A stretch of DNA of 64,000 nt from Prevotellaceae bacterium UBA1743 (GTDB lineage: Bacteria > Bacteroidota > Bacteroidia > Bacteroidales > Bacteroidaceae). The stretch spans positions 10,822-74,821 of the forward strand of contig DCHV01000080.1 in NCBI GenBank assembly GCA_002314945.1. Reading direction: 5' to 3'. The notes under the pieces are model-generated. The model was not told the DNA's origin, did no database searches, and was given only the letters and a program-made list of their open reading frames with translations. Below, one piece after another: positions 25,563-34,929 of the stretch; within the stretch, counting starts at the first letter, position 1; each line of letters starts with the position of its first letter. Position numbers and translations under genes: made by a program.

Positions 25563-26635
25563 GTGAGATAGCAAGCATCGGAGAATTTGGACTCATCAGG
25601 AAACTGACCGAGGACCTGAAAACAATAAATAAATCCACTCTGAAAGGAGTGGGCGACGACTGTGCCGTATTGTCCCCAGCCATGGACATGAAGACACTCG
25701 TAACAACCGACCTGCTGATGGAAGGCGTACATTTCGATTTAACCTATGTACCCCTGAAACACTTAGGCTACAAGTCGGTGATGGTAAACCTGAGCGATAT
25801 CTATGCCATGAATGGAATGCCGGAGCAGATCACGGTGAGCTTGGCTATCAGCAAACGATTCAGTATCGAGGATATCGAGGAACTGTATGCTGGCATGAGA
25901 TTAGCTTGTGAAAAGCACGGAGTGGATATCGTGGGAGGTGACACCACCAGTAGCATGACAGGACTTGCCATCAGCATCACGGCTATCGGACGCGCGAAAG
26001 AGGAGGACATCGTATATCGCAACGGAGCAAAGGAAACTGACCTGATATGCGTGAGCGGCAACTTAGGGGCGGCATACATGGGACTCCAACTTCTGGAAAG
26101 GGAGAAGAACGTGTACGACCAACAAGTGGCCGAAGCACAACGCACAGGCAACAAAGAGGCCATGAAGAATCTCGCTACGGCCCAACCTGACTTTGCCGGC
26201 AAAGAGTATATACTGGAACGACAGCTGAAACCCGAAGCACGACGTGACATCATCGCAGCACTTGCAAAAGAGGGCATCCACCCCACTGCCATGATGGACA
26301 TCAGCGATGGACTGAGCAGTGAGATACGACATATCTGCTCGCAAAGCAAGAAGGGATGCCGCATCTACGAAGAACGTATCCCTCTGGACTATCAGACGGC
26401 GGTAATGGCCGAAGAAATGGATATGAACGTGAGCACCTGTGCCCTGAACGGAGGAGAAGACTACGAACTACTCTTCACCGTACCGCTAACTGACAATGAC
26501 AAGGTGAGCCAGATGGAGGATGTGAAGGTGATCGGATACATCACACAAGAGGAACAGGGATGCGCCCTGATAAGTCGCGACGGACAAGAATTCGAACTGA
26601 AAGCACAAGGCTGGAACCTCTCGAAAAAAGAATAA
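25559..26635 (+). CDS. thiL: Thiamine-monophosphate kinase
   Basis: A 358-residue ATP-dependent kinase making thiamine pyrophosphate from thiamine phosphate. Typical ThiL motifs are GVGDDCAVL near residue 32, TTDLLMEGVHF, VNLSDIYAMNG, VGGDTTSS and MMDISDGLSSE. The start at 25559 overlaps the phosphorylase stop as ATGA; an upstream in-frame ATG inside the phosphorylase gene is rejected because the intervening residues do not belong to ThiL. It is slightly longer than the E. coli enzyme, with a charged insert around residues 175-210. Confidence 0.93.
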   Translation: MSEIASIGEFGLIRKLTEDLKTINKSTLKGVGDDCAVLSPAMDMKTLVTTDLLMEGVHFDLTYVPLKHLGYKSVMVNLSDIYAMNGMPEQITVSLAISKRFSIEDIEELYAGMRLACEKHGVDIVGGDTTSSMTGLAISITAIGRAKEEDIVYRNGAKETDLICVSGNLGAAYMGLQLLEREKNVYDQQVAEAQRTGNKEAMKNLATAQPDFAGKEYILERQLKPEARRDIIAALAKEGIHPTAMMDISDGLSSEIRHICSQSKKGCRIYEERIPLDYQTAVMAEEMDMNVSTCALNGGEDYELLFTVPLTDNDKVSQMEDVKVIGYITQEEQGCALISRDGQEFELKAQGWNLSKKE

Positions 26636-26647
26636 AATTCACTGACA

Positions 26648-27799
26648 ATGAAGACATATATCTATATGGTGGCAGTGGCCATCATCGCTACAACGCTGAT
26701 TCCCTCATGCAAGAAAGGTATTGCTAACACGCTACCTGAGACACTGATTCCAGCCGAGAACTTCGACACCCTAATTGATGGAAAACAAGTAGGTCTCTAC
26801 ACGCTGCACAATGGAGGACTGACGATGCAGGTAACGAACTTCGGAGGACGCGTAGTGAGCCTCTACGTTCCTGTAGGCAACGACACAATAGTGGATGTGG
26901 CTCTGGGACACAATACAATTGGAGAATATACAGACTATGTACACGAGCGTTTCCTGGGTGCCTGTGTAGGACCTGTGGCTAATCGTATCGTAAACGGGCA
27001 ATACACATACGAAGGCGTGACCTACGAAATAAGCAAGAATCACGCATCCATTGGAACCCTGCATGGGGGATTCAAAGGATTGGATTCGCAGGTGTGGGAC
27101 GTGACGGCACAAACGGATAGCAGCATCACTTTCCATTTCCTGCACGCTGATGGAATGGAAGGATTCCCTGGCAACCTGAACATCACCATGACTTACTCGT
27201 TAACTCATTACGGAGCTTGGCGTATCGATTATCTTGCTAACACGGACAAGACACGTCCTGTGAACATCACCAACCATCCCTATCTGAATCTGTCGGGTGA
27301 AGGAAATGGGGATTGCCTGGACTATATCGTACAGATAAATGCCGACTCGCTGACTGGAGTAGATGGGCCTCACATCATGGATGCCTCACCCGTGGAAGGG
27401 ACAGCACTCGATTATCGCAAACCACACGCCGTAAGAGAAGTTGTGGAAAGCCAAGACGAGCAGGCAGTACGGGGCAATCATGGATTTGACCACAACTTCT
27501 GCGTGCGATTGAAGGAAGGTCAGGACACTACTTTCGTAGCCTCGGTATATAACCCTGCCAACGGCTTGATGTTGGAGGTCTTCACGGATCAACCTGGGCT
27601 ACAAGTCTATAGCGGACAATACTTCAAAGGCACGGAAATAGGGAAGTGCGGAAAGACGTTGGACAAATACAGCTCGTTCACCTTCGAGACACAGCACTAT
27701 CCCGACTCGCCCAACATGCCGAACTTCCCCAACGTATTCCTGCAACCAGGTGAGGAATATCACCATACCTGTATCTACAAGTTCTCTACATGCCCTTAA
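26648..27799 (+). CDS. galM: Aldose 1-epimerase, lipoprotein
   Basis: A 383-residue galactose mutarotase. The signal sequence ends in a lipobox TLIPSC (C21), so it is probably anchored outside the cytoplasm. The catalytic His lies in NITNHPYLNLSGE and the catalytic Glu in FTFETQHYPDSP, as in GalM; NFGGRVVSLYVP is a further signature. It follows thiL by 12 bases and shares a TAATG junction with the next gene. Together with the alpha-galactosidase at 28245 it suggests handling of galactose released in the periplasm. Confidence 0.92.
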   Translation: MKTYIYMVAVAIIATTLIPSCKKGIANTLPETLIPAENFDTLIDGKQVGLYTLHNGGLTMQVTNFGGRVVSLYVPVGNDTIVDVALGHNTIGEYTDYVHERFLGACVGPVANRIVNGQYTYEGVTYEISKNHASIGTLHGGFKGLDSQVWDVTAQTDSSITFHFLHADGMEGFPGNLNITMTYSLTHYGAWRIDYLANTDKTRPVNITNHPYLNLSGEGNGDCLDYIVQINADSLTGVDGPHIMDASPVEGTALDYRKPHAVREVVESQDEQAVRGNHGFDHNFCVRLKEGQDTTFVASVYNPANGLMLEVFTDQPGLQVYSGQYFKGTEIGKCGKTLDKYSSFTFETQHYPDSPNMPNFPNVFLQPGEEYHHTCIYKFSTCP

Positions 27800-28213
27800 T
27801 GCGTATGGGTTGGGAGGTTATTAACATAATCTACGAGAGCGCCGAGAGTCACGGCGTCTTCATCAACCGATTCCCTTGTCTCGACAACGGACGTCACGGG
27901 ACCTACCACGAAATCGGATGCGACCCTGACAAGGAAGGCATACGCATTGCTTCCCCCGACTTTTCGGGTGAAAAGAACGTGCGCAATGCCATGCTCTATC
28001 CCATCGACAAGTTGCTCCTCTTCGACGAGCAGACTGTAGGCGAAAACGGCACCTTTTTCTATGCTGCTGCCGTAGGTAAAGGATGGGGCGTATATTTCGG
28101 GGACGATGTCTATGCATGGCAACTCTACGACATCACGTTTGCTTCTGCAGGACTACATCGAATTCTGTCCCAAGGAAGTATATGACAACCCCCAGATACC
28201 TGAGGATATCTGA
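27799..28213 (+). pseudogene. Small conserved-looking gene with a +1 frameshift
   Basis: The frame opening at the TAATG junction with galM encodes about 115 plausible residues (GVFINRFPCLDNG, GWGVYFGDDVYAWQLYDIT) and then turns into unlikely sequence ending at 28185. In the +1 frame a plausible ending appears (LLLQDYIEFCPKEVYDN, stop 28211-28213). Removing one T from the TTT at 28139-28141 joins them into a 137-residue protein. Either the gene is broken in this strain or the base is an assembly error. I do not recognise the family. It lies between galM and the GH36 gene, in the same direction. Confidence 0.6.
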
Positions 28214-28244
28214 TAAAAATCAGACACACCAAAACATAATAAAG

Positions 28245-30359
28245 ATGAAAAATCACATGCTCACGATGCTGGCTCTGCTACTATGCCAGCAAACGATGGC
28301 CGAAGGCGACCAAGTACTGAAAATCGACAATGGCGTGGTACAGCGAACCATATCCTACACCGAGGGACACTTGCAAGGTACAGAGTACAAACTCTCGGAA
28401 TCAGGCAATTTCATAAAAGCCTCCAAGGAATTCTCTTTCCTGGCCAACGACAAAACCTATTCGGGAGAAAACGACTGGACGAATTTCCAGATGAGGGACA
28501 CTACCACAACAAGCGGAGGACAAGGGCTGATCCTGTCCATGCAGGACAAGGAGAATACCCTCTGTGTGGAACTGTCCTACCTCACCTTCCCCGGCCTGCC
28601 CATGGTGAGCAAGAAACTGACGGTAAAGAATCTGGGACAGAAGGACCTGAAGCTGGAAGGCGTGAGCGTGGAGAACCTCAGAGTGAGTATGCACCCCACG
28701 GTTTCATGGGTGATGGGGAAATACGGCAGATATACCAACCTCGGTCCCTTTAACGGGACTTGGGACGAGCCATTGGTCATCGTACACGAGAACGAGAATG
28801 GCTATGGAATAGCCGTGGGCAACGAGACGGTCGGCATCATCAAGCGTACGGACGTGTTCCTGGATGGCGAATCATTGGAGGTGGGAGTCACCAAGCCGGA
28901 ATCCTGCTACCCCTTCCGACGCTGGTTGAAGCAGGGACAACAATGGAGCAGCGAACCCGTATTCACCGCCATCTACAACAACGAGCTTGACCCACAACGC
29001 ATCGTGAACACAGCCGTACAGAAATACACCCGACTCCACATGGGCACCCGCGTGGAACAAATCAAGCACAAGCCGATGTTCGTCTATAACACATGGGTTC
29101 CCTTTACACGCTACATCAACGATGAACTGATAAAGGACCTGGCAAAGGCGGCCGCCGAATGTGGGGCACAGGAATTCATCATCGACGACGGATGGCAGAT
29201 GGGACATGGCTGTACGAACGTCAAGGGCGACGAAAAAGTGAATGACTGGGAAGTAGATACCGTGAAGTTCAAGGGAGGGCTGAAACCTACCTTCGACTAC
29301 ATCAAGTCACTCGGCATGAAGCCTGGATTGTGGGTAAGTCTGGCACGACTGGACGGGAATAGCGAGATCGTGGAAGGCAAACCGCAATGGATCATACGCG
29401 ACAAGAACGGTAACATATCCGACCTCCACAACAGCAGTGAAAACAACCGTACGGTCTGCATGGGGACTGACTGGTACAATTACATCCGCGACCTGCTGCT
29501 GCATTTCGTCAACGATTACGGATTGGCCTACGTGAAACTGGATCTGGCCATCGTGACAAGCGCCTACGTCTATAATACGGAAGAAACGGGATGCTATGCC
29601 ACCGACCACCCCTTCCATCGCGACCACGAGGAGTCCTACGATGTCATCTACCGACGTGCCATGCAACTCTTCGACGAACTGCACGAGAAAGCCCCCGAGC
29701 TGTTTATCGACTGCACCTTCGAGACAGCAGGAAAGTTACAGTTGATGGATTACGGATTCGCCAAACATGCCGACGGCAACTGGCTCAGCAACGTCAACGC
29801 ATTGGCCCATAGCGCCAATATGCGGGTGCGTCATCTGGCATGGGGCAGGACACCCGCCTTGCCTGCCACCTCGCTCGTGATAGGCAATCTCAAATTGGAT
29901 TCCCCCGACCGTGTGCTGGCTCTGAAATCCCTTGTAGGCACACTCCCCATCATGTTGGGCGACCTCAGGAATATGACAACGGAAGAACGTCAGGAAGTAC
30001 GCCATTGGACCGACTGGCTGAAGGAGATGGAGCAACGCCACGGATATATGTCCTTCCGTCAGGACCTCCCAGGGTTTGGAGAGCCTAAGGAAGGCCATTG
30101 GGACGGCTTTGCACGCATCAATGTAGATACGCAGAGCGGAGGCGTAATTGGTGTGTTCAGGGAGAATGCTGCCGAAGCATCACGTACCGTCACCGTGCGC
30201 GACCTGAATCCGGAAGCCATGTACGATGTGCTGCAGGGAGCAGACAAGGTCAAGGTAGCCACTCTCAGCGGAAAAGATCTGGAAGAAATAGGTTTCCGCG
30301 TTGAGCTGAAGAATCGGAAGGACGGAGAACTGTTTGAAATCCTAAAGGTAGGGAAATAG
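28245..30359 (+). CDS. Alpha-galactosidase, GH36-like, secreted
   Basis: A 704-residue glycosidase with a signal peptide from the ATG at 28245 (MLTMLALLLCQQTMA). An N-terminal beta-sandwich is followed by a (beta/alpha)8 barrel with EFIIDDGWQMG, GMKPGLWVSLARL and the nucleophile region YVKLDLAIV, where the Asp fits the GH36 nucleophile. The acid/base is probably in the segment with KHADGNW. Alpha-N-acetylgalactosaminidase is a possible alternative. An in-frame upstream ATG at 28083 is rejected since it precedes the signal peptide and overlaps the broken gene. galM lies just upstream and a terminator follows. Confidence 0.87.
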   Translation: MKNHMLTMLALLLCQQTMAEGDQVLKIDNGVVQRTISYTEGHLQGTEYKLSESGNFIKASKEFSFLANDKTYSGENDWTNFQMRDTTTTSGGQGLILSMQDKENTLCVELSYLTFPGLPMVSKKLTVKNLGQKDLKLEGVSVENLRVSMHPTVSWVMGKYGRYTNLGPFNGTWDEPLVIVHENENGYGIAVGNETVGIIKRTDVFLDGESLEVGVTKPESCYPFRRWLKQGQQWSSEPVFTAIYNNELDPQRIVNTAVQKYTRLHMGTRVEQIKHKPMFVYNTWVPFTRYINDELIKDLAKAAAECGAQEFIIDDGWQMGHGCTNVKGDEKVNDWEVDTVKFKGGLKPTFDYIKSLGMKPGLWVSLARLDGNSEIVEGKPQWIIRDKNGNISDLHNSSENNRTVCMGTDWYNYIRDLLLHFVNDYGLAYVKLDLAIVTSAYVYNTEETGCYATDHPFHRDHEESYDVIYRRAMQLFDELHEKAPELFIDCTFETAGKLQLMDYGFAKHADGNWLSNVNALAHSANMRVRHLAWGRTPALPATSLVIGNLKLDSPDRVLALKSLVGTLPIMLGDLRNMTTEERQEVRHWTDWLKEMEQRHGYMSFRQDLPGFGEPKEGHWDGFARINVDTQSGGVIGVFRENAAEASRTVTVRDLNPEAMYDVLQGADKVKVATLSGKDLEEIGFRVELKNRKDGELFEILKVGK

Positions 30360-30406
30360 TACAATTCCTCTCCTCTCTCTTTAAGCGAAAGCCTAAAATA
30401 ATGGTT

Positions 30407-30447
30407 ACGGCAGCCTGTAGAAATTACACGCTGCCGTTATTTTTCTT
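30407..30447 (+). terminator. Terminator after alpha-galactosidase
   Basis: ACGGCAGC (30407-30414) pairs with GCTGCCGT (30430-30437) over a 15-base loop, followed by TATTTTTCTTTTT. It separates the convergent GH36 and GH43-like genes. Confidence 0.75.
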
Positions 30448-30481
30448 TTTCATTGTTCCCCTAAGTAAGAAATCGAGGGAT

Positions 30482-31444
30482 TTATTTTCTGTTCTTGTCC
30501 CAAGCGACAAGTTGATCTACTACGGCCTTGTCAACACACAGAGCCGTGCCGTGACTCATCCCCTCAGGCATGTGTATGAGGTCGGTGGCATCTTCCCAAG
30601 TGCGGCCATGGTCGTGGCTGAGAGATGCACCATAGCGATGCTCGTAATATTTGTCGAAAAAGACCAACAGATCTCCATTCTCGAGAAAAAGAGGAGAAGG
30701 TCCCTCGCAGCCCTTCACCGAATGTATGGGCTCTGACACTTCGATGGGAAAACCCTTCTTCATAGACTTGGAACGAGTAATGCGAATGTTCTTCTGAGGC
30801 GGATTGAGGTTTTCATTTTTTACTGCCATAATCAATTCGCCATTCTCTGGATCACGTACGACAGCTGCATCGATGGCATTGAACGAAGGATTGAAATATA
30901 GTTTTGTTTTGGAGAATTTCTTGAAGTCCTTGGTCGTACAGCAATAGATACGATGATTGTAATCAGACTCACTGAGACAGCCTTCGGTCTGCACATCGAG
31001 TGCCCCGGGAACAGTAGAAGCCCAGAAAATGAAATAGCGTTTGCTTTTCTGATCGTAGAAAAGTTCGGGTGCCCAACTGTTGCGTGTAGAAGGATGGTCC
31101 TCCATGACAGGAATAATCTGTTGCTCACCCCAATGAATGAGGTCGATGCTATGAGCATGACCAATGATACGATCTGTCCAACCTGTCGTCCATACCATGT
31201 GGAAAGTTCCATCAGGTGCCTGACAAATACTGGGATCACGCATCAGTTTGTCGGGGCCCACCGCAGGAGAGAGAATGGAACGATTGTCGTTGATGGCTGT
31301 CCATGTATAGCCATCGTAACTGTAAGCAAGCCTGAGTCCTGCGCCTTGCTGATTTCCATCGAAATAGGAGAATACATACGCCTTCTGACCAGCATAAGAG
31401 AAAAAAGGCAACAAGAGTAGAATGGAAAAGATGATTTTTCTCAT
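30482..31444 (-). CDS. Secreted GH43-like glycosidase
   Basis: A 320-residue protein with a signal peptide (SILLLLPFFSYA-GQ). Repeated blade-like beta motifs and the residues MRDPSI, NSWAPELFYD, FNAIDAAVVRD and CEGPSPLF resemble five-bladed beta-propeller glycosidases of the GH43 type, with Asp, Asp and Glu in the expected order. The substrate is unclear; arabinan- or galactan-derived sugars would be typical. It is the last gene of the leftward set NSS transporter, HhH protein, GH43-like, 29 bases after the HhH stop. Confidence 0.72.
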   Translation of the reverse strand: MRKIIFSILLLLPFFSYAGQKAYVFSYFDGNQQGAGLRLAYSYDGYTWTAINDNRSILSPAVGPDKLMRDPSICQAPDGTFHMVWTTGWTDRIIGHAHSIDLIHWGEQQIIPVMEDHPSTRNSWAPELFYDQKSKRYFIFWASTVPGALDVQTEGCLSESDYNHRIYCCTTKDFKKFSKTKLYFNPSFNAIDAAVVRDPENGELIMAVKNENLNPPQKNIRITRSKSMKKGFPIEVSEPIHSVKGCEGPSPLFLENGDLLVFFDKYYEHRYGASLSHDHGRTWEDATDLIHMPEGMSHGTALCVDKAVVDQLVAWDKNRK

Positions 31445-31473
31445 ACGTCGTATAGTTTATAAAAGATGAATAA

Positions 31474-32409
31474 TCATTTGAAATCGAGATAAGGACTGAG
31501 TCTTTCTATCTGCGAAGCAGAAAAACCAGAAATATGCTGCAAATCGGAAAGTTGGCACAAGGGACCATGTTCATTTCTATACTCCACCAAAGCCTTTGCC
31601 TGATAAAACGTAAGATAAGGGTGGCGCATGAGGCGTTGCACAGAGGCATTATTGACATTCACACGTTCGGGATCAACAGATGACAGCGTAAACCAAGGGA
31701 GCACTTCATCGGGAAGCTGACATGCCTCCATCACCTGTTCTACATTCACGAAGCCTCCCAAACGGCTACGATATTCCACTATCTTACGCGCACGATAGGA
31801 TGCAATACCTGGAATACGCTTCAACTGGAATGTGTCTGCAGTAGCCAAATCAACCAAAGTTCCCTCGCTGTACTTCTCTGAAACGGCAGAATCCGCCACA
31901 GCCGAAGAAGTGGTTGGCAGAGGAATCGTTGCGGAGGATGTATCAGATGAGGATACAGAAGAAGGGGACAGAGCAGTTTTGTGAACAGGCGCGGGTTCTA
32001 AATACCGGAACTTTGAATCAATCTGTATATAGGGCGAAAGGTGGTCCCACACCTCCTGTGTCATACCTGGCAACCTGCGAAATTCCTCAGGAGTATGGTA
32101 TCTTCCATGTTTGGCACGATAGCGATAGATGGCACGTACCTGCCAAGGAGCCAAGCCAAGACGTAACAAGGCTGTACTGTCGGCCGTATTGGGATCGAAA
32201 GGAAAAGCCTCCCATTTTTCCTCGACAGCATAGGAAGGGGAAGACGGACGAGAATAGGCCGTACTATCGCGATGAACTTCTCTATGTTCCTGAGAAGAAG
32301 GATGTCGCCACGTCCAAATCCATATACCTAACAAAATCAATACGACCGCCCATTCGAGCAACAAGAGAGCACGACGATCTGAACGGCTAAAAAATGGAGT
32401 GGGCCTCAT
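31474..32409 (-). CDS. Helix-hairpin-helix (ComEA-like) membrane protein
   Basis: A 311-residue protein with one N-terminal membrane helix (about 14-34), then three helix-hairpin-helix modules, seen as FDPNTADSTALLRLGL, VDLATADTFQLKRIPGI and VNVNNASVQRLMRHP, separated by a Ser/Thr-rich linker (about 145-185). ComEA proteins bind DNA outside the membrane during uptake; this protein is longer than ComEA and its role in DNA uptake is an inference. It starts 9 bases after the transporter stop. Confidence 0.83.
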   Translation of the reverse strand: MRPTPFFSRSDRRALLLLEWAVVLILLGIWIWTWRHPSSQEHREVHRDSTAYSRPSSPSYAVEEKWEAFPFDPNTADSTALLRLGLAPWQVRAIYRYRAKHGRYHTPEEFRRLPGMTQEVWDHLSPYIQIDSKFRYLEPAPVHKTALSPSSVSSSDTSSATIPLPTTSSAVADSAVSEKYSEGTLVDLATADTFQLKRIPGIASYRARKIVEYRSRLGGFVNVEQVMEACQLPDEVLPWFTLSSVDPERVNVNNASVQRLMRHPYLTFYQAKALVEYRNEHGPLCQLSDLQHISGFSASQIERLSPYLDFK

Positions 32410-32418
32410 CAGACGATT

Positions 32419-33792
32419 CTACTTTGTTGAGAAGAAAGAGACTATCTCATTCACAAAGATCACGCAGACACCAATAGGAGCCACCCATCGTATTAAAAAT
32501 GTGACAAGACGCAGAAAGGTGAAGGGAAGAGTCCCTCTGTTGGTAAGTTCGTCATGCAAGACTTTCCTATTCAAATACCATCCCGCAAAGACAGTAATAA
32601 GCAAGCCACCAATTGGCATCAGCAACTTGGCTGTGATGAAATCGAAGAGGTCGAAGAAGCCCAGGCCAAAAAGATGAATATGTTCCCAAGGTCCGAAGGA
32701 GAGGCTACAAATAACGCCCAACAAGAGACAAAGTAATGAGACTATGCTGGCGGCCATAGTACGACTCATCTGGAAACGTTCGCGTATATAGGCTGTGGAT
32801 ATTTCGTGCATGGAAATGCTACTGGTGAGAGCTGCCAAGAGAAGCAACAAATAGAAAAACACCGAGAATACATAGTACATGACTGGCGAATCCGAGAAAG
32901 CGAGATCGAATACATGTGGCAATGTGATGAAAACAAGACCCGGTCCTGCATCAGGACTAACACCAGGCACACTGAATACGGCAGGAAAAATAATACAACC
33001 GCTAAGGATGGCCACCAATGTATCAATAAGGCTTACTTCCAGGGCGGAAGATACCAATCGCGTATCATGTCGAAAATAGGACGAATAGGTGATAAGGCAT
33101 CCTATACCCACACTGAGCGAGAAGAAGGCTTGCCCCATCGCACTAAGTACTACATGAGATGTAATCTTGCTGAAATCGGGATGGAAGAGGAAGTCTAATC
33201 CCTGTGATACGCCTGACATCGTAAGACAATACACCACCAACACCAACATAAGAATGAACAGGAGTGGCATCATCATCTTGGAATATCGTTCTATCCCGTT
33301 TTGAATACCCCGAACAACCACAAGATGAGTGAGAAGAAGGAATACTGCCAATGCTATCAGGGGAAAGAAGGGGTGAGAAACGAAATGAGAAAACGTCTGT
33401 GCATAATCGGAGCTGGAAGACAATGTGGCTGAAACAGCAGAGAACGAGTAATACAACGTCCACCCTGCCACTACTGAATAATAGGAAAGAACGAGAATAC
33501 CCGCCAACACGCTCAGGTATCCAGCAATGGACCAAAACTTGCCTTTGGAGAGAGATCGGAACGCATCAACTGCATTGGAATGAGAAGCACGTCCAATGAC
33601 GAACTCACTAATCATAACAGGCATGGCGATAAAGAACACCGCTCCAATATACACCAGGATGAAAGCACCCCCACCATTGTTTCCCACTTCGGTCGGAAAA
33701 CGCCAAATATTACCCAAACCTACGGCACAACCTGCAGCCGCCAAAATAGCTCCAATTCTACTACCAAAACCGCCTCTATCCTCTTTTTGCAT
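32419..33792 (-). CDS. Sodium-dependent transporter, NSS/SNF family
   Basis: A 457-residue LeuT-fold transporter with about eleven to twelve membrane segments. The first helix carries AAAGCAVGLGNIWRFP and NNGGGAFILVY, the diagnostic sodium and substrate site of the neurotransmitter:sodium symporter family. Bacterial members import amino acids such as tryptophan, leucine or tyrosine; the substrate is not predictable here. It is divergent from the VanZ-like gene across 82 bases that contain -7 elements for both strands. Confidence 0.93.
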   Translation of the reverse strand: MQKEDRGGFGSRIGAILAAAGCAVGLGNIWRFPTEVGNNGGGAFILVYIGAVFFIAMPVMISEFVIGRASHSNAVDAFRSLSKGKFWSIAGYLSVLAGILVLSYYSVVAGWTLYYSFSAVSATLSSSSDYAQTFSHFVSHPFFPLIALAVFLLLTHLVVVRGIQNGIERYSKMMMPLLFILMLVLVVYCLTMSGVSQGLDFLFHPDFSKITSHVVLSAMGQAFFSLSVGIGCLITYSSYFRHDTRLVSSALEVSLIDTLVAILSGCIIFPAVFSVPGVSPDAGPGLVFITLPHVFDLAFSDSPVMYYVFSVFFYLLLLLAALTSSISMHEISTAYIRERFQMSRTMAASIVSLLCLLLGVICSLSFGPWEHIHLFGLGFFDLFDFITAKLLMPIGGLLITVFAGWYLNRKVLHDELTNRGTLPFTFLRLVTFLIRWVAPIGVCVIFVNEIVSFFSTK

Positions 33793-33816
33793 AACTCAAA
33801 AATGCTTAAATCAAAT

Positions 33817-33855
33817 GTACTTCATGCAAAAGTACGTTTTTTTTTCGTAATTTTG
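33817..33855. promoter_or_regulatory. Divergent -7 elements (NSS transporter / VanZ-like)
   Basis: On the plus strand TAATTTTG at 33848-33855 lies 19 bases before the VanZ-like ATG. On the minus strand TACATTTG and TACTTTTG lie upstream of the transporter ATG. None has a well-placed TTTG at -33, so exact promoters are uncertain. Confidence 0.45.
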
Positions 33856-33874
33856 CACAAAATAACAGAAAGAG

Positions 33875-34282
33875 ATGAAGACGCTCACACGAATACTGAA
33901 AAATTATCCACTTAGCCTACTGACTGTTTTGACCATCGTATTGTTATCCTTACTTCCCTTCCCTGAAATAAAGATGGCAGAAGATGTACCCTTGGCTGAC
34001 AAATGGGTTCACATGGTCATGTACGGAGGACTGAGTCTGATGGTATGGATCGAATACCTGAGAAACGGCCTTGGTTTCCGTAAAGATACGGCTATTCTGC
34101 TCACCTTGATTGCTCCAATTCTCTTAGGCGGTCTAATGGAACTGGCACAAGCCTATCTGACTGAAACCCGAAGCGGGGATTGGATGGATTGGTTTGCAGA
34201 TGCCATCGGATCATTTATCTGCCTATTCATTGGATTCGGCCTACTGAAACCCTGGTTACAGAAAAAGCGCGCTCATATCTGA
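33875..34282 (+). CDS. VanZ-like membrane protein
   Basis: A 135-residue protein with four predicted membrane helices and the VanZ-type pattern DKWVHMVMYGGLS and GGLMELAQAYL ... SGDWMDWFADAIGS. VanZ confers low-level teicoplanin resistance in enterococci, but most homologues in Bacteroidetes are of unknown function. It is a single gene. Its last 10 bases overlap the convergent CYTH gene. Confidence 0.83.
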   Translation: MKTLTRILKNYPLSLLTVLTIVLLSLLPFPEIKMAEDVPLADKWVHMVMYGGLSLMVWIEYLRNGLGFRKDTAILLTLIAPILLGGLMELAQAYLTETRSGDWMDWFADAIGSFICLFIGFGLLKPWLQKKRAHI

Positions 34283-34752
34283 TCCTTCCACAACTTGAAA
34301 GGATTGTATCGCATGTGGGAATTGTAGAACCGACGATCACCAGTCACTTCCTTGCCGATGAAAGAAGGTTTCTCGAACGGCTCGTTCTCGTCTTGTAACT
34401 CCACCTCGGCCATAATGAGACCTTCGTTGTCGCCATAGAACTCATCCACCTCAAATATGTGATTTCCGCTTCGAACGAGGTAGCGGGTTTTGTCGATTAT
34501 GCCAGGTTCGCAAATAGTCATCAATTCCTCTGCATCCGATACGGGAATCTCTGTCTCGAACTCATAACGTCCGAGACCGGCTTTGTCGCTGGGTCCTTTG
34601 ATAGTAAGGAAACCCTTATCGTCGCGGATACGAATGCGTACAGTACGCCCGTTTCCCGAACTGATATATCCCTGACGAATACGGCTGAAACTAAAAGCCT
34701 GGTCGCGGAACTCGCCCACGACCAGGAATTTTCGTTCAATCTCCAAATGCAT
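34273..34752 (-). CDS. CYTH-domain protein (triphosphate tunnel enzyme)
   Basis: A 159-residue CYTH protein. The N-terminal EIERKFLV is the signature ExExK, and alternating Lys/Arg/Glu strands (RIRIRDD, LTIKG, YEFETEIP, AEVELQDE) line the tunnel. Bacterial homologues hydrolyse inorganic triphosphate or, less often, make cAMP; the short single-domain form favours triphosphatase. It starts 3 bases after the stop of a 46-residue membrane protein and is probably translated with it. Confidence 0.87.
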   Translation of the reverse strand: MHLEIERKFLVVGEFRDQAFSFSRIRQGYISSGNGRTVRIRIRDDKGFLTIKGPSDKAGLGRYEFETEIPVSDAEELMTICEPGIIDKTRYLVRSGNHIFEVDEFYGDNEGLIMAEVELQDENEPFEKPSFIGKEVTGDRRFYNSHMRYNPFKLWKDQI

Positions 34753-34755
34753 GTG

Positions 34756-34896
34756 TTACAGTATGGCGTATGCTGCAAACAAAATCACGAAGAGGAGAAT
34801 GAGCGTCCCCACAATGTACATAACAAGTGACTTGCCTTGTTTTTCTTCACGAGCGGCACGCTTGGCTGCTCTTTTTTCTTTTTTTGCTAAGCTCAT
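34756..34896 (-). CDS. 46-residue membrane protein
   Basis: A short reading frame from ATG 34896 to TAA 34756: about 20 Lys/Arg/Ala-rich residues (MSLAKKEKRAAKRAAREEKQ) and then one membrane helix (YIVGTLILLFVILFAAYAIL). It sits between prfB (33 bases upstream) and the CYTH gene (3 bases downstream), all on the minus strand. The charge bias and tight packing argue for a real gene, with the basic end in the cytoplasm. No function can be assigned. Confidence 0.7.
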   Translation of the reverse strand: MSLAKKEKRAAKRAAREEKQGKSLVMYIVGTLILLFVILFAAYAIL

Positions 34897-34929
34897 ACGT
34901 TTCAGTGTTATAAGATTATTACTATGTTA

